60,984 nt of DNA from Saprospiraceae bacterium. Lineage in GTDB: Bacteria; Bacteroidota; Bacteroidia; Chitinophagales; Saprospiraceae. Within the stretch, counting starts at the first letter, position 1. Every line of letters begins with the position of its first letter. Shown here piece by piece: positions 7,275 through 15,755 of the stretch. The notes below the pieces were generated by a model. It did not search any database. It saw nothing but the letters and a program-made list of their open reading frames with translations, and had not been told where the DNA came from. The DNA lies in assembly GCA_030728245.1 (NCBI GenBank), contig JANQZX010000131.1:1-60984 (forward strand). Direction: 5' to 3'. A program made the position numbers and the translations under genes.

Positions 7275-7304
7275 ACAAATCCTACTAAACCCTATAATAG
7301 AGAA

Positions 7305-8345
7305 ATGAATAAAGTTAAAATGATGCTACTTACCATTTTTCTGGTAAGTTTCTTTGTGAGTAATAGTTATGATATCGGTTTAACTGTTACTCAAATTGAT
7401 AAAACAATTTGGACTATTTATCAGGATAAAAAATCAAATTATTGGTTCGGAAGTAAAGAAAATGGTGTTTATTATTATAATGGGCAACATTTAAAACATA
7501 TAACGACCAAAAATGGCTTAGTAAGTAACGGAATACGTGGTATTCAGGAAGATGCTAACGGGAATATTTTCTTTGATACAGAAAAAGGGGTTAGTAAATT
7601 TGATGGTCATACTTTTAAAACGTTGCAAATGGCTAACCAAGATTCTCCATTGAATAATTGGGTTCTAAAACCTGATGATTTATGGTTCAGAATTGGTTCT
7701 ACTAAAAATGGAGCCTACAGATTTGATGGAAAATATTTACACTACTTAAAATTACCAACCTCTCCTCAGGAAAATACTTTTTACAAGAACAATCCAAATA
7801 GTAGTATAAAACCTTATGGGCTTTATACCATCTACAAAGACCGTAAAGGATTTATGTGGTTCGGAACTGCAAGCTTAGGCTTTTGCCGATATGATGGCAA
7901 AAAACTGAACTGGCATTATGAGGAACAATTACAAACAACGCCAAATGGTGGTGATTTTGGAACACGTGCCATTTTTGAAGATAAGAATGGTAAGTTTTGG
8001 ATAAATAATACTCGTTTTCGCTACGTCATAGAAACGTATGGCAATAAACCAATTACCTTTAAAAAAGAAAATGGCATTGGTTACCTTAACAAAACCAATA
8101 AAATGGAATTTCCTTTTTTTCTCTCTGTAACTGAAGATAATAAAGGCAATCTATGGATGGCGACTTATGAAGACGGGGTGTACAAATACAATGGAAAAGA
8201 ACTTATTCATTATCCTATCAAAGATGGTGAAACAGATGTATTGCTTTTTACCATCTATAAAGATAATAAAGGCGCACTTTGGCTTGGAACTCATAATGCA
8301 GGCGTTTATAAGTTTATGGGAAAGACTTTTGAAAGGCAATTTTGA
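7305..8345 (+). CDS. Exported two-component-regulator propeller protein
   Basis: A 346-aa protein with a hydrophobic signal (MNKVKMMLLTIFLVSFFVSNS) and repeated blades of the reg_prop type. Motifs such as WTIYQDKKSNYWFGSKENGV, YTIYKDRKGFMWFGTASLGF, SVTEDNKGNLWMATYEDGVY and FTIYKDNKGALWLGTHNAGV recur every 40-60 residues. In larger Bacteroidota proteins this propeller forms the sensor part of hybrid two-component systems. Here it is free-standing, without kinase or DNA-binding output, and short of the usual blade number. It may be a ligand-binding periplasmic protein or a fragment of a longer sensor. Confidence 0.8.
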   Translation: MNKVKMMLLTIFLVSFFVSNSYDIGLTVTQIDKTIWTIYQDKKSNYWFGSKENGVYYYNGQHLKHITTKNGLVSNGIRGIQEDANGNIFFDTEKGVSKFDGHTFKTLQMANQDSPLNNWVLKPDDLWFRIGSTKNGAYRFDGKYLHYLKLPTSPQENTFYKNNPNSSIKPYGLYTIYKDRKGFMWFGTASLGFCRYDGKKLNWHYEEQLQTTPNGGDFGTRAIFEDKNGKFWINNTRFRYVIETYGNKPITFKKENGIGYLNKTNKMEFPFFLSVTEDNKGNLWMATYEDGVYKYNGKELIHYPIKDGETDVLLFTIYKDNKGALWLGTHNAGVYKFMGKTFERQF

Positions 8346-8418
8346 AAAATATAAAGGCATAACAGCTAAGACTGAAAACGTTGTATTTTAACCTTGCGGA
8401 GAACAGTTAAATTATTCA

Positions 8419-8432
8419 CCGCAATTATGCGG
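8419..8432 (+). promoter_or_regulatory. CCGCA inverted repeat upstream of the fic gene
   Basis: CCGCA (8419-8423) and TGCGG (8428-8432) flank ATTA. A further CCGCA half-site lies at 8452-8456 and TGCGG at 8395-8399. TATATTTA (8443-8450) lies close to the TAnnTTTG box. The position 40 bp before the fic start suggests an operator, perhaps bound by the winged-helix domain at the end of the Fic protein itself. Confidence 0.45.
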
Positions 8433-8469
8433 CGTTTAATTTATATATTTACCGCAAAGCATTCAATCC

Positions 8470-9576
8470 ATGGCAAAATATATTTACGAATATAAAAATT
8501 GGACCGATTTTACCTGGGAAAACGCTGTCGTTCATTCAATTTTCGGAGAAGTACGATGGATACAAGGAAAAATCATTGGGCAGATGAATGCGTTAGGGTT
8601 CTCTGCAAAAGAAGAAGCCACTCTTAATGCTTTAACACTGGATGTTGTAAAATCTTCTGAAATAGAGGGCGAGTTGCTCAACTATGAACAAGTACGATCT
8701 TCCGTTGCCAGACGATTGGGTATTAATTCAGCAGGTATTGTCAAAAGTAGCCGCCATATTGAAGGGATCGTAGAAATGATGATGGATGCTACTCAACGAT
8801 TTAATTTACCCCTAACAGAAAAACGTTTGTTTGGATGGCACGCAGCCCTTTTCCCTACTGGATTTAGCGGACCATATAAAATTGAAGTTGCATGTTATCG
8901 AACAGGTGAAGTGCAAGTAGTTTCAGGTGCGATGGATAAAGAAAAAGTACATTTTGAAGCGATAAAGCCTGCGTTAGTTCCGGCGGAAATGGAGAAGTTC
9001 TTACACTGGTTTAATAACGATAATTCCCTGGATCCGGTTCTTAAAGCTGCAATAGCCCATTTTTGGTTTATCATTATTCATCCCTTTGACGAAGGCAATG
9101 GTCGTATTGGACGTGCCATTTCAGATATGCTACTGGCACGTGCTGAAGGAAGTGGTGAACGTTTTTATAGTATGTCCAGCCAAATACTTGAAGAGCGAAA
9201 ACAGTATTATGATGTTTTACAAAAAGTGCAACACAGTTCAAACGATATTACAGAATGGCTAGATTGGTTTCTTCATTGTTTAAAAAATGCAATACTTGCC
9301 ACAGAAAATACTACTCAACAGATACTAAGGAAAGCAGAGTTCTGGAAATTGCATGAAAAAACGACCATAAACGAAAGACAAAGGAAAGTATTGAATCTAT
9401 TATTTGACAACTTTAAAGGAAAATTACAAAGTTCCAAATGGGCGAAAATAAATAAATCATCGTCAGATACTGCCTTACGGGATATTAAAGATTTGGTAGA
9501 AAAAGGAATTTTAAAACAGACCAGCGAAGGCGGACGAAGTGTAAATTACGAACTGGTAGATTTTAAACTGAATTGA
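8470..9576 (+). CDS. Fic family AMP-transferase with winged-helix tail
   Basis: A 368-aa Fic protein. The catalytic motif HPFDEGNGRIGR is complete at 204-215; the His is the general base and the GNGRxGR loop binds ATP. An N-terminal DUF4172-like segment carries the inhibitory motif S62-S-E-I-E66-G67, so this is a class II enzyme held off by its own helix until relieved. The C-terminal 80 residues (INERQRKVLNLLFDNFKG, SSDTALRDIKDLVEKGILKQ) are a winged-helix DNA-binding domain. Fic enzymes transfer AMP or related groups to protein hydroxyls. The target is unknown; the DNA-binding tail suggests autoregulation. Confidence 0.9.
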   Translation: MAKYIYEYKNWTDFTWENAVVHSIFGEVRWIQGKIIGQMNALGFSAKEEATLNALTLDVVKSSEIEGELLNYEQVRSSVARRLGINSAGIVKSSRHIEGIVEMMMDATQRFNLPLTEKRLFGWHAALFPTGFSGPYKIEVACYRTGEVQVVSGAMDKEKVHFEAIKPALVPAEMEKFLHWFNNDNSLDPVLKAAIAHFWFIIIHPFDEGNGRIGRAISDMLLARAEGSGERFYSMSSQILEERKQYYDVLQKVQHSSNDITEWLDWFLHCLKNAILATENTTQQILRKAEFWKLHEKTTINERQRKVLNLLFDNFKGKLQSSKWAKINKSSSDTALRDIKDLVEKGILKQTSEGGRSVNYELVDFKLN

Positions 9577-9702
9577 CCATTAGCAATAATTGCTACTTTT
9601 TCGTTAAATATATTTACGTTTAAGACATTAAAACGAGTTAAATTTCAAGGTATTCTCTAACCATTACCCCTTCACTCAATAGACAAACGACTACCTGAAA
9701 GT

Positions 9703-10233
9703 ATGGACAAATCAATCAATGAAATATTGTGGAATCAATTTGGAGCAAGCATTGATATGCTGATAAATGTAATATCAAATTGTCCTGATGACTATTTTAC
9801 AACGCACAAAAGATTCTATTATCTTGCTTTCCATAGTACCATTTTTTTAGACTATTATCTGACCATTCCACCCAGCGACTTTTCATCATTGCTTTCCTTT
9901 ACTCAAAAGGAAGCTGAAGACAGACCAATAGAAGCAATAGACGATTTAATACCTGACAAATTTTACGAGAAACGAGAAATTGTAGCCTATCTCAAACAAA
10001 GCCGGGAAAAGGGGAAACAAATCGTTTATGCTCTGAATAATGAAACATTAAATGATAAATTTAAAGAAGGGGACAATCCAAATGATATGAATTACCCCAT
10101 TTTGGAAATTCTACTTTACAATATGAGACATACCCAACACCATACTGCGCAACTAAATATGTTGTTACGACAAGATATTAACAAACATATAGAATGGTCA
10201 TTCAGAGCAGGAGACATAGACATTGAGTTATAA
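9703..10233 (+). CDS. DinB-like putative metalloenzyme
   Basis: A 176-aa protein with the four-helix-bundle pattern of the DinB/YfiT superfamily. The expected metal-ligand histidines are in AFHST (near residue 44) and in the late helix MRHTQHHTAQLNMLLRQ (near 145). The family includes thiol transferases and many proteins of unknown role. The sequence gives no substrate. It is cytosolic and monocistronic, and continues the + strand accessory series. The 126-bp gap before it contains TATATTTACG, a weak match to a -7 box. Confidence 0.8.
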   Translation: MDKSINEILWNQFGASIDMLINVISNCPDDYFTTHKRFYYLAFHSTIFLDYYLTIPPSDFSSLLSFTQKEAEDRPIEAIDDLIPDKFYEKREIVAYLKQSREKGKQIVYALNNETLNDKFKEGDNPNDMNYPILEILLYNMRHTQHHTAQLNMLLRQDINKHIEWSFRAGDIDIEL

Positions 10234-10326
10234 GTGTTACCCTAGAAATGAGAAGGTTTTTTATGATGGATGTATATTTCTTGATTATTTTTGTTTTTTC
10301 AACATAGATAAATATCCGGAAAGCTC

Positions 10327-10794
10327 ATGACACCCCTTTTTAAAAAATTAAATTACAAAGAACAACCCAATATTGTTGCCATCAATAGTCCAAAAACGTT
10401 TGACAACGAACTTGAAGAAATGTCAAAGAGGGCAACCATTATTAAAAACTTAATGGAAGTAATAGAAATAGAATTTGTAATATGTTTTGTAACAACCCAA
10501 ATAGAAATTGAACAATTTATATCAGCAATTTATCAAAAACTAAAAGGGGATGCCGTAATTTGGTTGTGCTATCCTAAAATGACTTCAAAAAGCTATAAAT
10601 GTGACTTTAACCGGGATTCCGGATGGACTAGTTTGGGTAAATATAATTTAGAACCTGTAAGACAAGTTGCCATTGATGACGATTTTAGTGCATTGCGTTT
10701 TAGAAAAGTCGAGTTTATAAAAACAATTACAAGACGTGAAAGCTTTGCGATAACCAGGGAGGCTAAAAAAAGGACAACACAAAAAGGAAAGTAA
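10327..10794 (+). CDS. DUF3052-like protein of unknown function
   Basis: A 155-aa cytosolic protein. The middle and C-terminal part (GDAVIWLCYPKMTSKSYKCD, GWTSLGKYNLEPVRQVAIDD, DFSALRFRKVEFI) follows the pattern of DUF3052-like proteins, in which a WxxYPK segment precedes a VAIDDxxSALRFR segment. No enzymatic activity is established. A TATTTTTG box (10286-10293) that fits TAnnTTTG lies 34 bp before the ATG. This is the last gene of the left + strand run. The gap 10795-10938 that follows shows no feature, and the strand bias flips there. Confidence 0.65.
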   Translation: MTPLFKKLNYKEQPNIVAINSPKTFDNELEEMSKRATIIKNLMEVIEIEFVICFVTTQIEIEQFISAIYQKLKGDAVIWLCYPKMTSKSYKCDFNRDSGWTSLGKYNLEPVRQVAIDDDFSALRFRKVEFIKTITRRESFAITREAKKRTTQKGK

Positions 10795-10938
10795 AGCCTA
10801 AAAAAAGATAACAATCCAATAAGTACAACTTTAATCCTCATAACCCAAAAAAGTAACAGACTTCCTAAAATCCCCAACCATCCGGGAAAGAGGCATTATT
10901 TCAAAATCTTAATTGCGTCTGGCTTTTGGTAAAACGCC

Positions 10939-12105
10939 TTACTTTTTAGGTGTCATCTGATTTATCAGTACAAATACCCCATTTTTATTGGCAATAATCA
11001 GGTCAGGTTTGTTATCCCTATTCATGTCCCGGACTGCGATATTCAGACCGGCACCAGAATCATAGTCAATAATATGCTCACCAAAATAGGGAATTGTAGA
11101 AGAATCAAAATTAAAATACATTAAGATAGGTGTATCACCATCCCCTGCATCATTACCATTATGGGCTAAAAAACGTTTTCCTGTTATCATTTCCTCCTTA
11201 CCATCACCATCAATATCAGCCATTATTGTAGAATGAGTCTGAGACGTGGCATTACTCATCAAATGGGTTTTAAATGCAATAGATCTATTGACATTTATTT
11301 GTTCGTGCCACCAAACACCCAGTGCATGTGCAGAGGCACTAACCACATCATTTTTACCATCTCCATTTACATCTAAAATCTGCATGTGAGAACAAGGCTC
11401 ACCTAGCGTCGCCTCATGAAAGATCCAGTCACCCGAGGATAAATCCTTTTTGCCTTCAAACCATCCATCTGTAATAACCACATCTTTGATACCGTCCATA
11501 TTTACATCACCAAAACCAATACCGTGAGAAAAACGATCTGTACCTTTCACATTAACCGAACTTATTGGGTGCCTGGTCCAATTCAATGCGCCCTTTTCAG
11601 TTGGAGCCTGTAGCCAAACAATCTGCCTTTTTTTGTAATCTCCACAAAGAATATCCAAACGTCCATCGCCATTTATATCAATAAATCCGGGAGATTCATT
11701 TGAAATTCCTATTTCATCGGCAATAACGTGTTTTAACCAATGACCGGATTTATTTTGAGGATTTTCAAGCCAAAAACCTGCTTTTCCAGGATAATCAATA
11801 ATTACAACATCCTCCCAGCCATCTAAATTTACATCTAATGCCAAATTGAGAAAAGACTCACTATACTCCTTACGCGGTTCAAATATTCTGCCAGGCAACA
11901 GCTCATGCCTTTTCCATGTTGGAGCTTCAAACCAATAATAACCCGCAATAATATCCTGTTCCCCATCCTTATTCAAGTCAGCGGCTGCTACCCCTTCTGA
12001 TATGAAATCTCTGGTTATAACGATCTTGACAAATGCAGATGTTTGGCTGAAAAGAGATAAATGTATGCCAGCAAATAAAAGCAAAAAAGGGACGAATGTT
12101 CTCAT
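10939..12105 (-). CDS. Exported FG-GAP/VCBS seven-blade propeller protein
   Basis: A 388-aa protein if translation begins at MRTFVPFLLLFAG (12105), the only start that puts a signal peptide at the N terminus; an upstream in-frame start would add 30 residues. Seven FG-GAP-type repeats with calcium-binding DxNxDGxxD loops are visible: DLNKDGEQD, DVNLDGWED, DINGDGRLD, DVNMDGIKD, DVNGDGKND, DIDGDGKEE and DMNRDNKPD. Proteins of this kind are secreted or outer-membrane-associated binding scaffolds. No catalytic domain or C-terminal sorting signal is seen. It lies 93 bp after the Nramp-like gene on the same strand. Confidence 0.85.
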   Translation of the reverse strand: MRTFVPFLLLFAGIHLSLFSQTSAFVKIVITRDFISEGVAAADLNKDGEQDIIAGYYWFEAPTWKRHELLPGRIFEPRKEYSESFLNLALDVNLDGWEDVVIIDYPGKAGFWLENPQNKSGHWLKHVIADEIGISNESPGFIDINGDGRLDILCGDYKKRQIVWLQAPTEKGALNWTRHPISSVNVKGTDRFSHGIGFGDVNMDGIKDVVITDGWFEGKKDLSSGDWIFHEATLGEPCSHMQILDVNGDGKNDVVSASAHALGVWWHEQINVNRSIAFKTHLMSNATSQTHSTIMADIDGDGKEEMITGKRFLAHNGNDAGDGDTPILMYFNFDSSTIPYFGEHIIDYDSGAGLNIAVRDMNRDNKPDLIIANKNGVFVLINQMTPKK

Positions 12106-12198
12106 ATTTCGATGATTATAACATTGTAATAAAACACTATATATGATTACCAAATTAGTTTTGTCGTTTACTGGAAGACATTGAAAGCGTGACAAATT

Positions 12199-13476
12199 TT
12201 ACTTTCCTGTTTTAAAAATAACCCAAACTATATATATAATAGTAAAAAGGCTGATACCCATGGAATGTAAATTTGAAAAATTTGATGGGGAATCAAAAAT
12301 TTTAAGATAGGCCTGGGTAACGTTGTATAATCCAATCCAACAAGTAATGGCAACAACCAATATAAATAAAGCATTATTCAATTTGTTGTTTATCCAACGG
12401 GTTCCCATTAAAGAAGGATCATTTAATAAAAAGTATAAAAGGGTGGTCATTAGTGGTAAAAGTAACCCATTCAATGCTTGAGCAAAAATTATAAGAGGAA
12501 TTGGTTTTATATCAGGTAAACCGAAGGCCAGACCGATCAAAAGAATACTTAACCAGATATATTTAGCGGAAATTTTATTATCCAACAGTTTAGTACCTGC
12601 TAAACCAGCGGCCATAGGAGCGGTAATAGCACTGGAAAAACCTGCGGCGAACAGACCGATGGCAAAAAAGTAAGCACCCAATTTACCCATATATTTATTT
12701 AGCGCCAAAGCAATAGCTTCAAATGAAAAAGTACCTGATATTTGAGTACCAACAAGTAAAATGGCCATGGATATAATGCCACCAAATAAAATAGCTATGG
12801 TTATTCCCCATCTCATTTCAGAAATTTCCTGATCCTTCGTTACTCCAGAAGCAAGAAAAAGACTATATGGAACGATGGTAGTACCAATTAATCCAATAAC
12901 CAGTAAAGCGCTGGAAGTAGGTAAAGAAGGTAAAAATGAGTGCTTTAATACTAAGGAATAATCGAGCGGAACTTTAAAGGCTATCCAACAAAATACCATT
13001 CCCATAATAGCTACAATTAAGCCTAGAATTCTGGCTAGAATGACTGGATTATTTACTGAAAGTAATGAAAAGACGGTACTACCTATAAAAAGAACGATGG
13101 TCCACTGTGGTAAATCTGAAAAAAGTTTTATGCCGGCAGCGGCGCCAACGATATTACCAGCTTCATAGGCAGAGCAGCCCAGCCATAATGCAAAAAAGAC
13201 GAGAACTGGAATCCATTTTGATTTTCCTGAACCAAATTTTATTCGAATAACCTCACCAAAACTTTTACCAGAAACGAGGGTTAATCTAACTACACCCTCT
13301 TGCAAGAGAATGGTTGCCAGGGTAGAAAAAAGTAAAGCCCAAAGCAATTGTGTACCAAAAAGAGCCCCCGCGTTGGCTGCGGTGGTAACCGTTCCGGGAC
13401 CAATAAAAGCAGCTGAAATAACCGACCAAAGCAAAACACTACCAAGTCCCCCTTTCCAGGTAATCCTTTTTGACAT
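12199..13476 (-). CDS. Nramp-family transporter with altered metal site
   Basis: A 425-aa membrane protein of about 11 helices starting at MSKRITWKGG (13476). The fold matches Nramp (SLC11): AGALFGTQLLWALLFSTLAT and GKSFGEVIR align with MntH. The two metal-binding motifs are changed. The helix 1 DPGN reads G26-P-G-T29, and the helix 6 MPH reads V202-P-Y204. Canonical members move Mn2+ or Fe2+ with protons, so loss of the Asp, Asn and Met ligands argues for another substrate, for example a hydrated ion as in Nramp-related magnesium transporters, or for a non-transport role. A divergent kinase gene begins 68 bp away. Confidence 0.85.
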   Translation of the reverse strand: MSKRITWKGGLGSVLLWSVISAAFIGPGTVTTAANAGALFGTQLLWALLFSTLATILLQEGVVRLTLVSGKSFGEVIRIKFGSGKSKWIPVLVFFALWLGCSAYEAGNIVGAAAGIKLFSDLPQWTIVLFIGSTVFSLLSVNNPVILARILGLIVAIMGMVFCWIAFKVPLDYSLVLKHSFLPSLPTSSALLVIGLIGTTIVPYSLFLASGVTKDQEISEMRWGITIAILFGGIISMAILLVGTQISGTFSFEAIALALNKYMGKLGAYFFAIGLFAAGFSSAITAPMAAGLAGTKLLDNKISAKYIWLSILLIGLAFGLPDIKPIPLIIFAQALNGLLLPLMTTLLYFLLNDPSLMGTRWINNKLNNALFILVVAITCWIGLYNVTQAYLKIFDSPSNFSNLHSMGISLFTIIYIVWVIFKTGK

Positions 13477-13543
13477 TAAATAAGTTTTTAGGCATATAAG
13501 AATTTGAAAAAACAAAAGTAATTTAGCTTTTATATTCCATATT

Positions 13544-14437
13544 ATGCAAAACTTCTACCCGGGAAAAATATTACTTTATGGTGAATTTTCCATTATTTTA
13601 AAAAATAAAGCACTCGCTATTCCCTTAACTTCACAAGGTGGTAAATGGGAAAATACTTTGAATGCGGAGAATACATCGCTCTTCGGATGGCTTGAATATC
13701 TAAAGAAATTGCCCCATGCTGCCAACTATAATTTGGTGCATTTTGAAGAGGAATTAAACCGTGGTTTATATTTTGAATCTTCTATTCCTCAGGGATATGG
13801 TGCAGGTAGTTCTGGCGCTTTAGTCGCTGCCTTTTATGCACATTTTTCAACATCAACCATTACAAACCCATCCATAACCCATTTACAAGAGTTAAAAAAA
13901 GAGTTGGGCGTGTTGGAATCCTATTTTCATGGAAATAGTTCAGGAACAGATCCTCTTGTTTCATATTTAAAACATTCCCTCCTATTGGCAAATGATAAAA
14001 TAGATAAAATAAAGGTTCCTTCACCACCTGAAGATCTGTTTTTCTTTTTATTAGACTGTGGCATGGCAAGAAAAACAGAGCCGCTTGTTTCCTCTTTTCT
14101 ACATGAAATTCATAACAATAAAGACTATACTGCTGATTTTGAAAACCATTATGTTCCGGTTGTTGATCAAACTATTCAGGAACATTTAGACGGCAGATTT
14201 ACAGAATTAAAAAAACAGTGGTTGGAATTAAGTCAATTACAAACACATTTTTTTAAAGCCATGATTCCCAAAAACCTTATTGAATATTGGCATAAAGGAA
14301 ATAATGAGGGACATACGCATCTAAAGCTTTGTGGTGCAGGTGGTGGCGGATATTTATTGGGACTATCAACCCTAAAAGAAAAACAGGTTTCTTTGCTTTA
14401 TCCAGGTTTTAAGATGATTGCTCTTCCTTTTTCGTAA
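13544..14437 (+). CDS. GHMP-family kinase, mevalonate-kinase-like
   Basis: A 297-aa protein with all three GHMP motifs: an N-terminal GKILLYGEFSI, the ATP loop PQGYGAGSSGALVAAFYA near residue 82, and a C-terminal KLCGAGGGGYLLGLS. The family phosphorylates small alcohols such as mevalonate, homoserine or galactose. The ESYFHGNSSGTDPLVSYL stretch fits mevalonate kinases and their relatives in Bacteroidota, but no other isoprenoid gene is in the window, so the substrate is open. Its 3' end overlaps the convergent membrane-protein gene by 29 bp. Confidence 0.8.
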   Translation: MQNFYPGKILLYGEFSIILKNKALAIPLTSQGGKWENTLNAENTSLFGWLEYLKKLPHAANYNLVHFEEELNRGLYFESSIPQGYGAGSSGALVAAFYAHFSTSTITNPSITHLQELKKELGVLESYFHGNSSGTDPLVSYLKHSLLLANDKIDKIKVPSPPEDLFFFLLDCGMARKTEPLVSSFLHEIHNNKDYTADFENHYVPVVDQTIQEHLDGRFTELKKQWLELSQLQTHFFKAMIPKNLIEYWHKGNNEGHTHLKLCGAGGGGYLLGLSTLKEKQVSLLYPGFKMIALPFS

Positions 14438-14855
14438 GCAGAATAAAGGAAGTACTCAAAAACAATATCAAACTGGAGACATATAGAAAACAAACGAACC
14501 AAATTCCCCCATTGAAAATAGGTAGCCATTTTGCTTCTTCTGCCGTTAAAAATAAAGTGGAAGGAATTCTTTTTGCTAGAAAATCCAATCCAAATAAAGA
14601 AATAAAGGAGGCGAAAAAGTGAAAATATCCTATGGGTTCAGGAAAAGAAATGTTTTTTTTAACCCTTAAAAACCAAATAAATATACCTTGAAGAAAAGCT
14701 AATCCAGCGCAAATAATGAACAGGGGATGAGTTTCACTACTAATTTTTAGGGAACCCGCTGAAAAAGTAAATTTTTGAGATTCAAATAAAAAAGTAACGG
14801 TTATAAATATAAAAGATAATAAAAACAACTGTCTGTGAAAAGGCAAGAAAGTCAT
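14409..14855 (-). CDS. Four-helix membrane protein, unknown
   Basis: A 148-aa protein with four predicted membrane helices: LFLLSFIFITVTFLF, LFIICAGLAFLQGIFIWFL, YFHFFASFISLFGLDFL and GIWFVCFLYVSSLILFLSTS. It ends in a charged KKEEQSS tail. I do not recognise a characterised family. It is the last gene of the NAD-kinase gene cluster, 17 bp after nadK, and its end overlaps the convergent kinase gene. Confidence 0.6.
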   Translation of the reverse strand: MTFLPFHRQLFLLSFIFITVTFLFESQKFTFSAGSLKISSETHPLFIICAGLAFLQGIFIWFLRVKKNISFPEPIGYFHFFASFISLFGLDFLAKRIPSTLFLTAEEAKWLPIFNGGIWFVCFLYVSSLILFLSTSFILLTKKEEQSS

Positions 14856-14872
14856 AGATAAAAGTTTAATGA

Positions 14873-15754
14873 TTAATTTCGGGTATCAATACCCCAGGAT
14901 AACTTGTCCCGAAGCGTATCTAAGAACCCAATGTCAGGTAAATGTGCCAGATAAGCGGGAAATTTGTTTCTTCTTACCGCTAATTGATGATTTGAAGTAA
15001 CCATTTCATGCCTTGAATCCAGGGTACACAAAAAATTATCTGTTCTACCTTCAATTTCAAATGAAATAATGGAATCATCAGAAATAACTACCGGACGAAC
15101 ATTAAGATTATGTGGAGCAACGGGGGTTATAACGAAGTTTCCAGATTGTGGAAATATAACAGGCCCACCGCAGCTTAAAGAATATCCCGAAGAACCTGTA
15201 GGCGTAGAAACGATGATACCGTCTGCCCAATATGAATTAAGATAAGCTCCATTGATATAGGTATGAATGGTAATCATAGAGGAAGTATCCCTTTTCAGAA
15301 TGGTAAAATCATTCAATGCAAAACGTACATTATCAAAAATGGGCTGATTACTTTCCAGAAACAACATTTGCCTTTCTTCGCGTAATAATCGACCCAAAGC
15401 CATTAAATGAATAGCTTCCGTGATTCTTTTTTTCTCAATCGTTGCTAAAAAACCCATTCTACCTAAATTTATACCAACCAATGGCACCCCACTTTCTCTG
15501 GTATATAATAAGGCATTTAGCATGGTTCCGTCACCACCCAGTGCAATAAGAAAGTCAAACTTTTTTAACACAAAATCTAAGTGACTTTCAAATAAACCTA
15601 CATCTCTGGGGAAAGTAAATTCATTTTTTATGTCCTCAAAAAATGGCTTATACCAATAAGATGTTATGTCTTCAGCATGTAATGCCTGAATCAACATCTC
15701 TATAGCAGCATGATCTTTAGGTTTATAAACTTTTGAAAAAATAGCCACTTGCAT
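14873..15754 (-). CDS. nadK: NAD kinase
   Basis: A 293-aa cytosolic enzyme that phosphorylates NAD to NADP. The diagnostic GGDGTMLNA motif (near residue 75, with the catalytic Asp) is present, along with GINLGRMGFLATI, the NDFTILKRD segment, TPTGSSGYSLSCGGP and a C-terminal EGRTDNFLCTLDSRHE. Length and motif order match bacterial NadK throughout. It starts directly after the stop of the BamA-like gene (TAATATG), so the two are likely translated together. Confidence 0.95.
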   Translation of the reverse strand: MQVAIFSKVYKPKDHAAIEMLIQALHAEDITSYWYKPFFEDIKNEFTFPRDVGLFESHLDFVLKKFDFLIALGGDGTMLNALLYTRESGVPLVGINLGRMGFLATIEKKRITEAIHLMALGRLLREERQMLFLESNQPIFDNVRFALNDFTILKRDTSSMITIHTYINGAYLNSYWADGIIVSTPTGSSGYSLSCGGPVIFPQSGNFVITPVAPHNLNVRPVVISDDSIISFEIEGRTDNFLCTLDSRHEMVTSNHQLAVRRNKFPAYLAHLPDIGFLDTLRDKLSWGIDTRN

Positions 15755-15755
15755 A

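Noticed and set aside
1-10800. Classical integron (intI, attI and canonical attC)
   Set aside because: No integrase gene is in the window and the repeats do not match RYYYAAC/GTTRRRY pairs; only a cassette-like arrangement is claimed.
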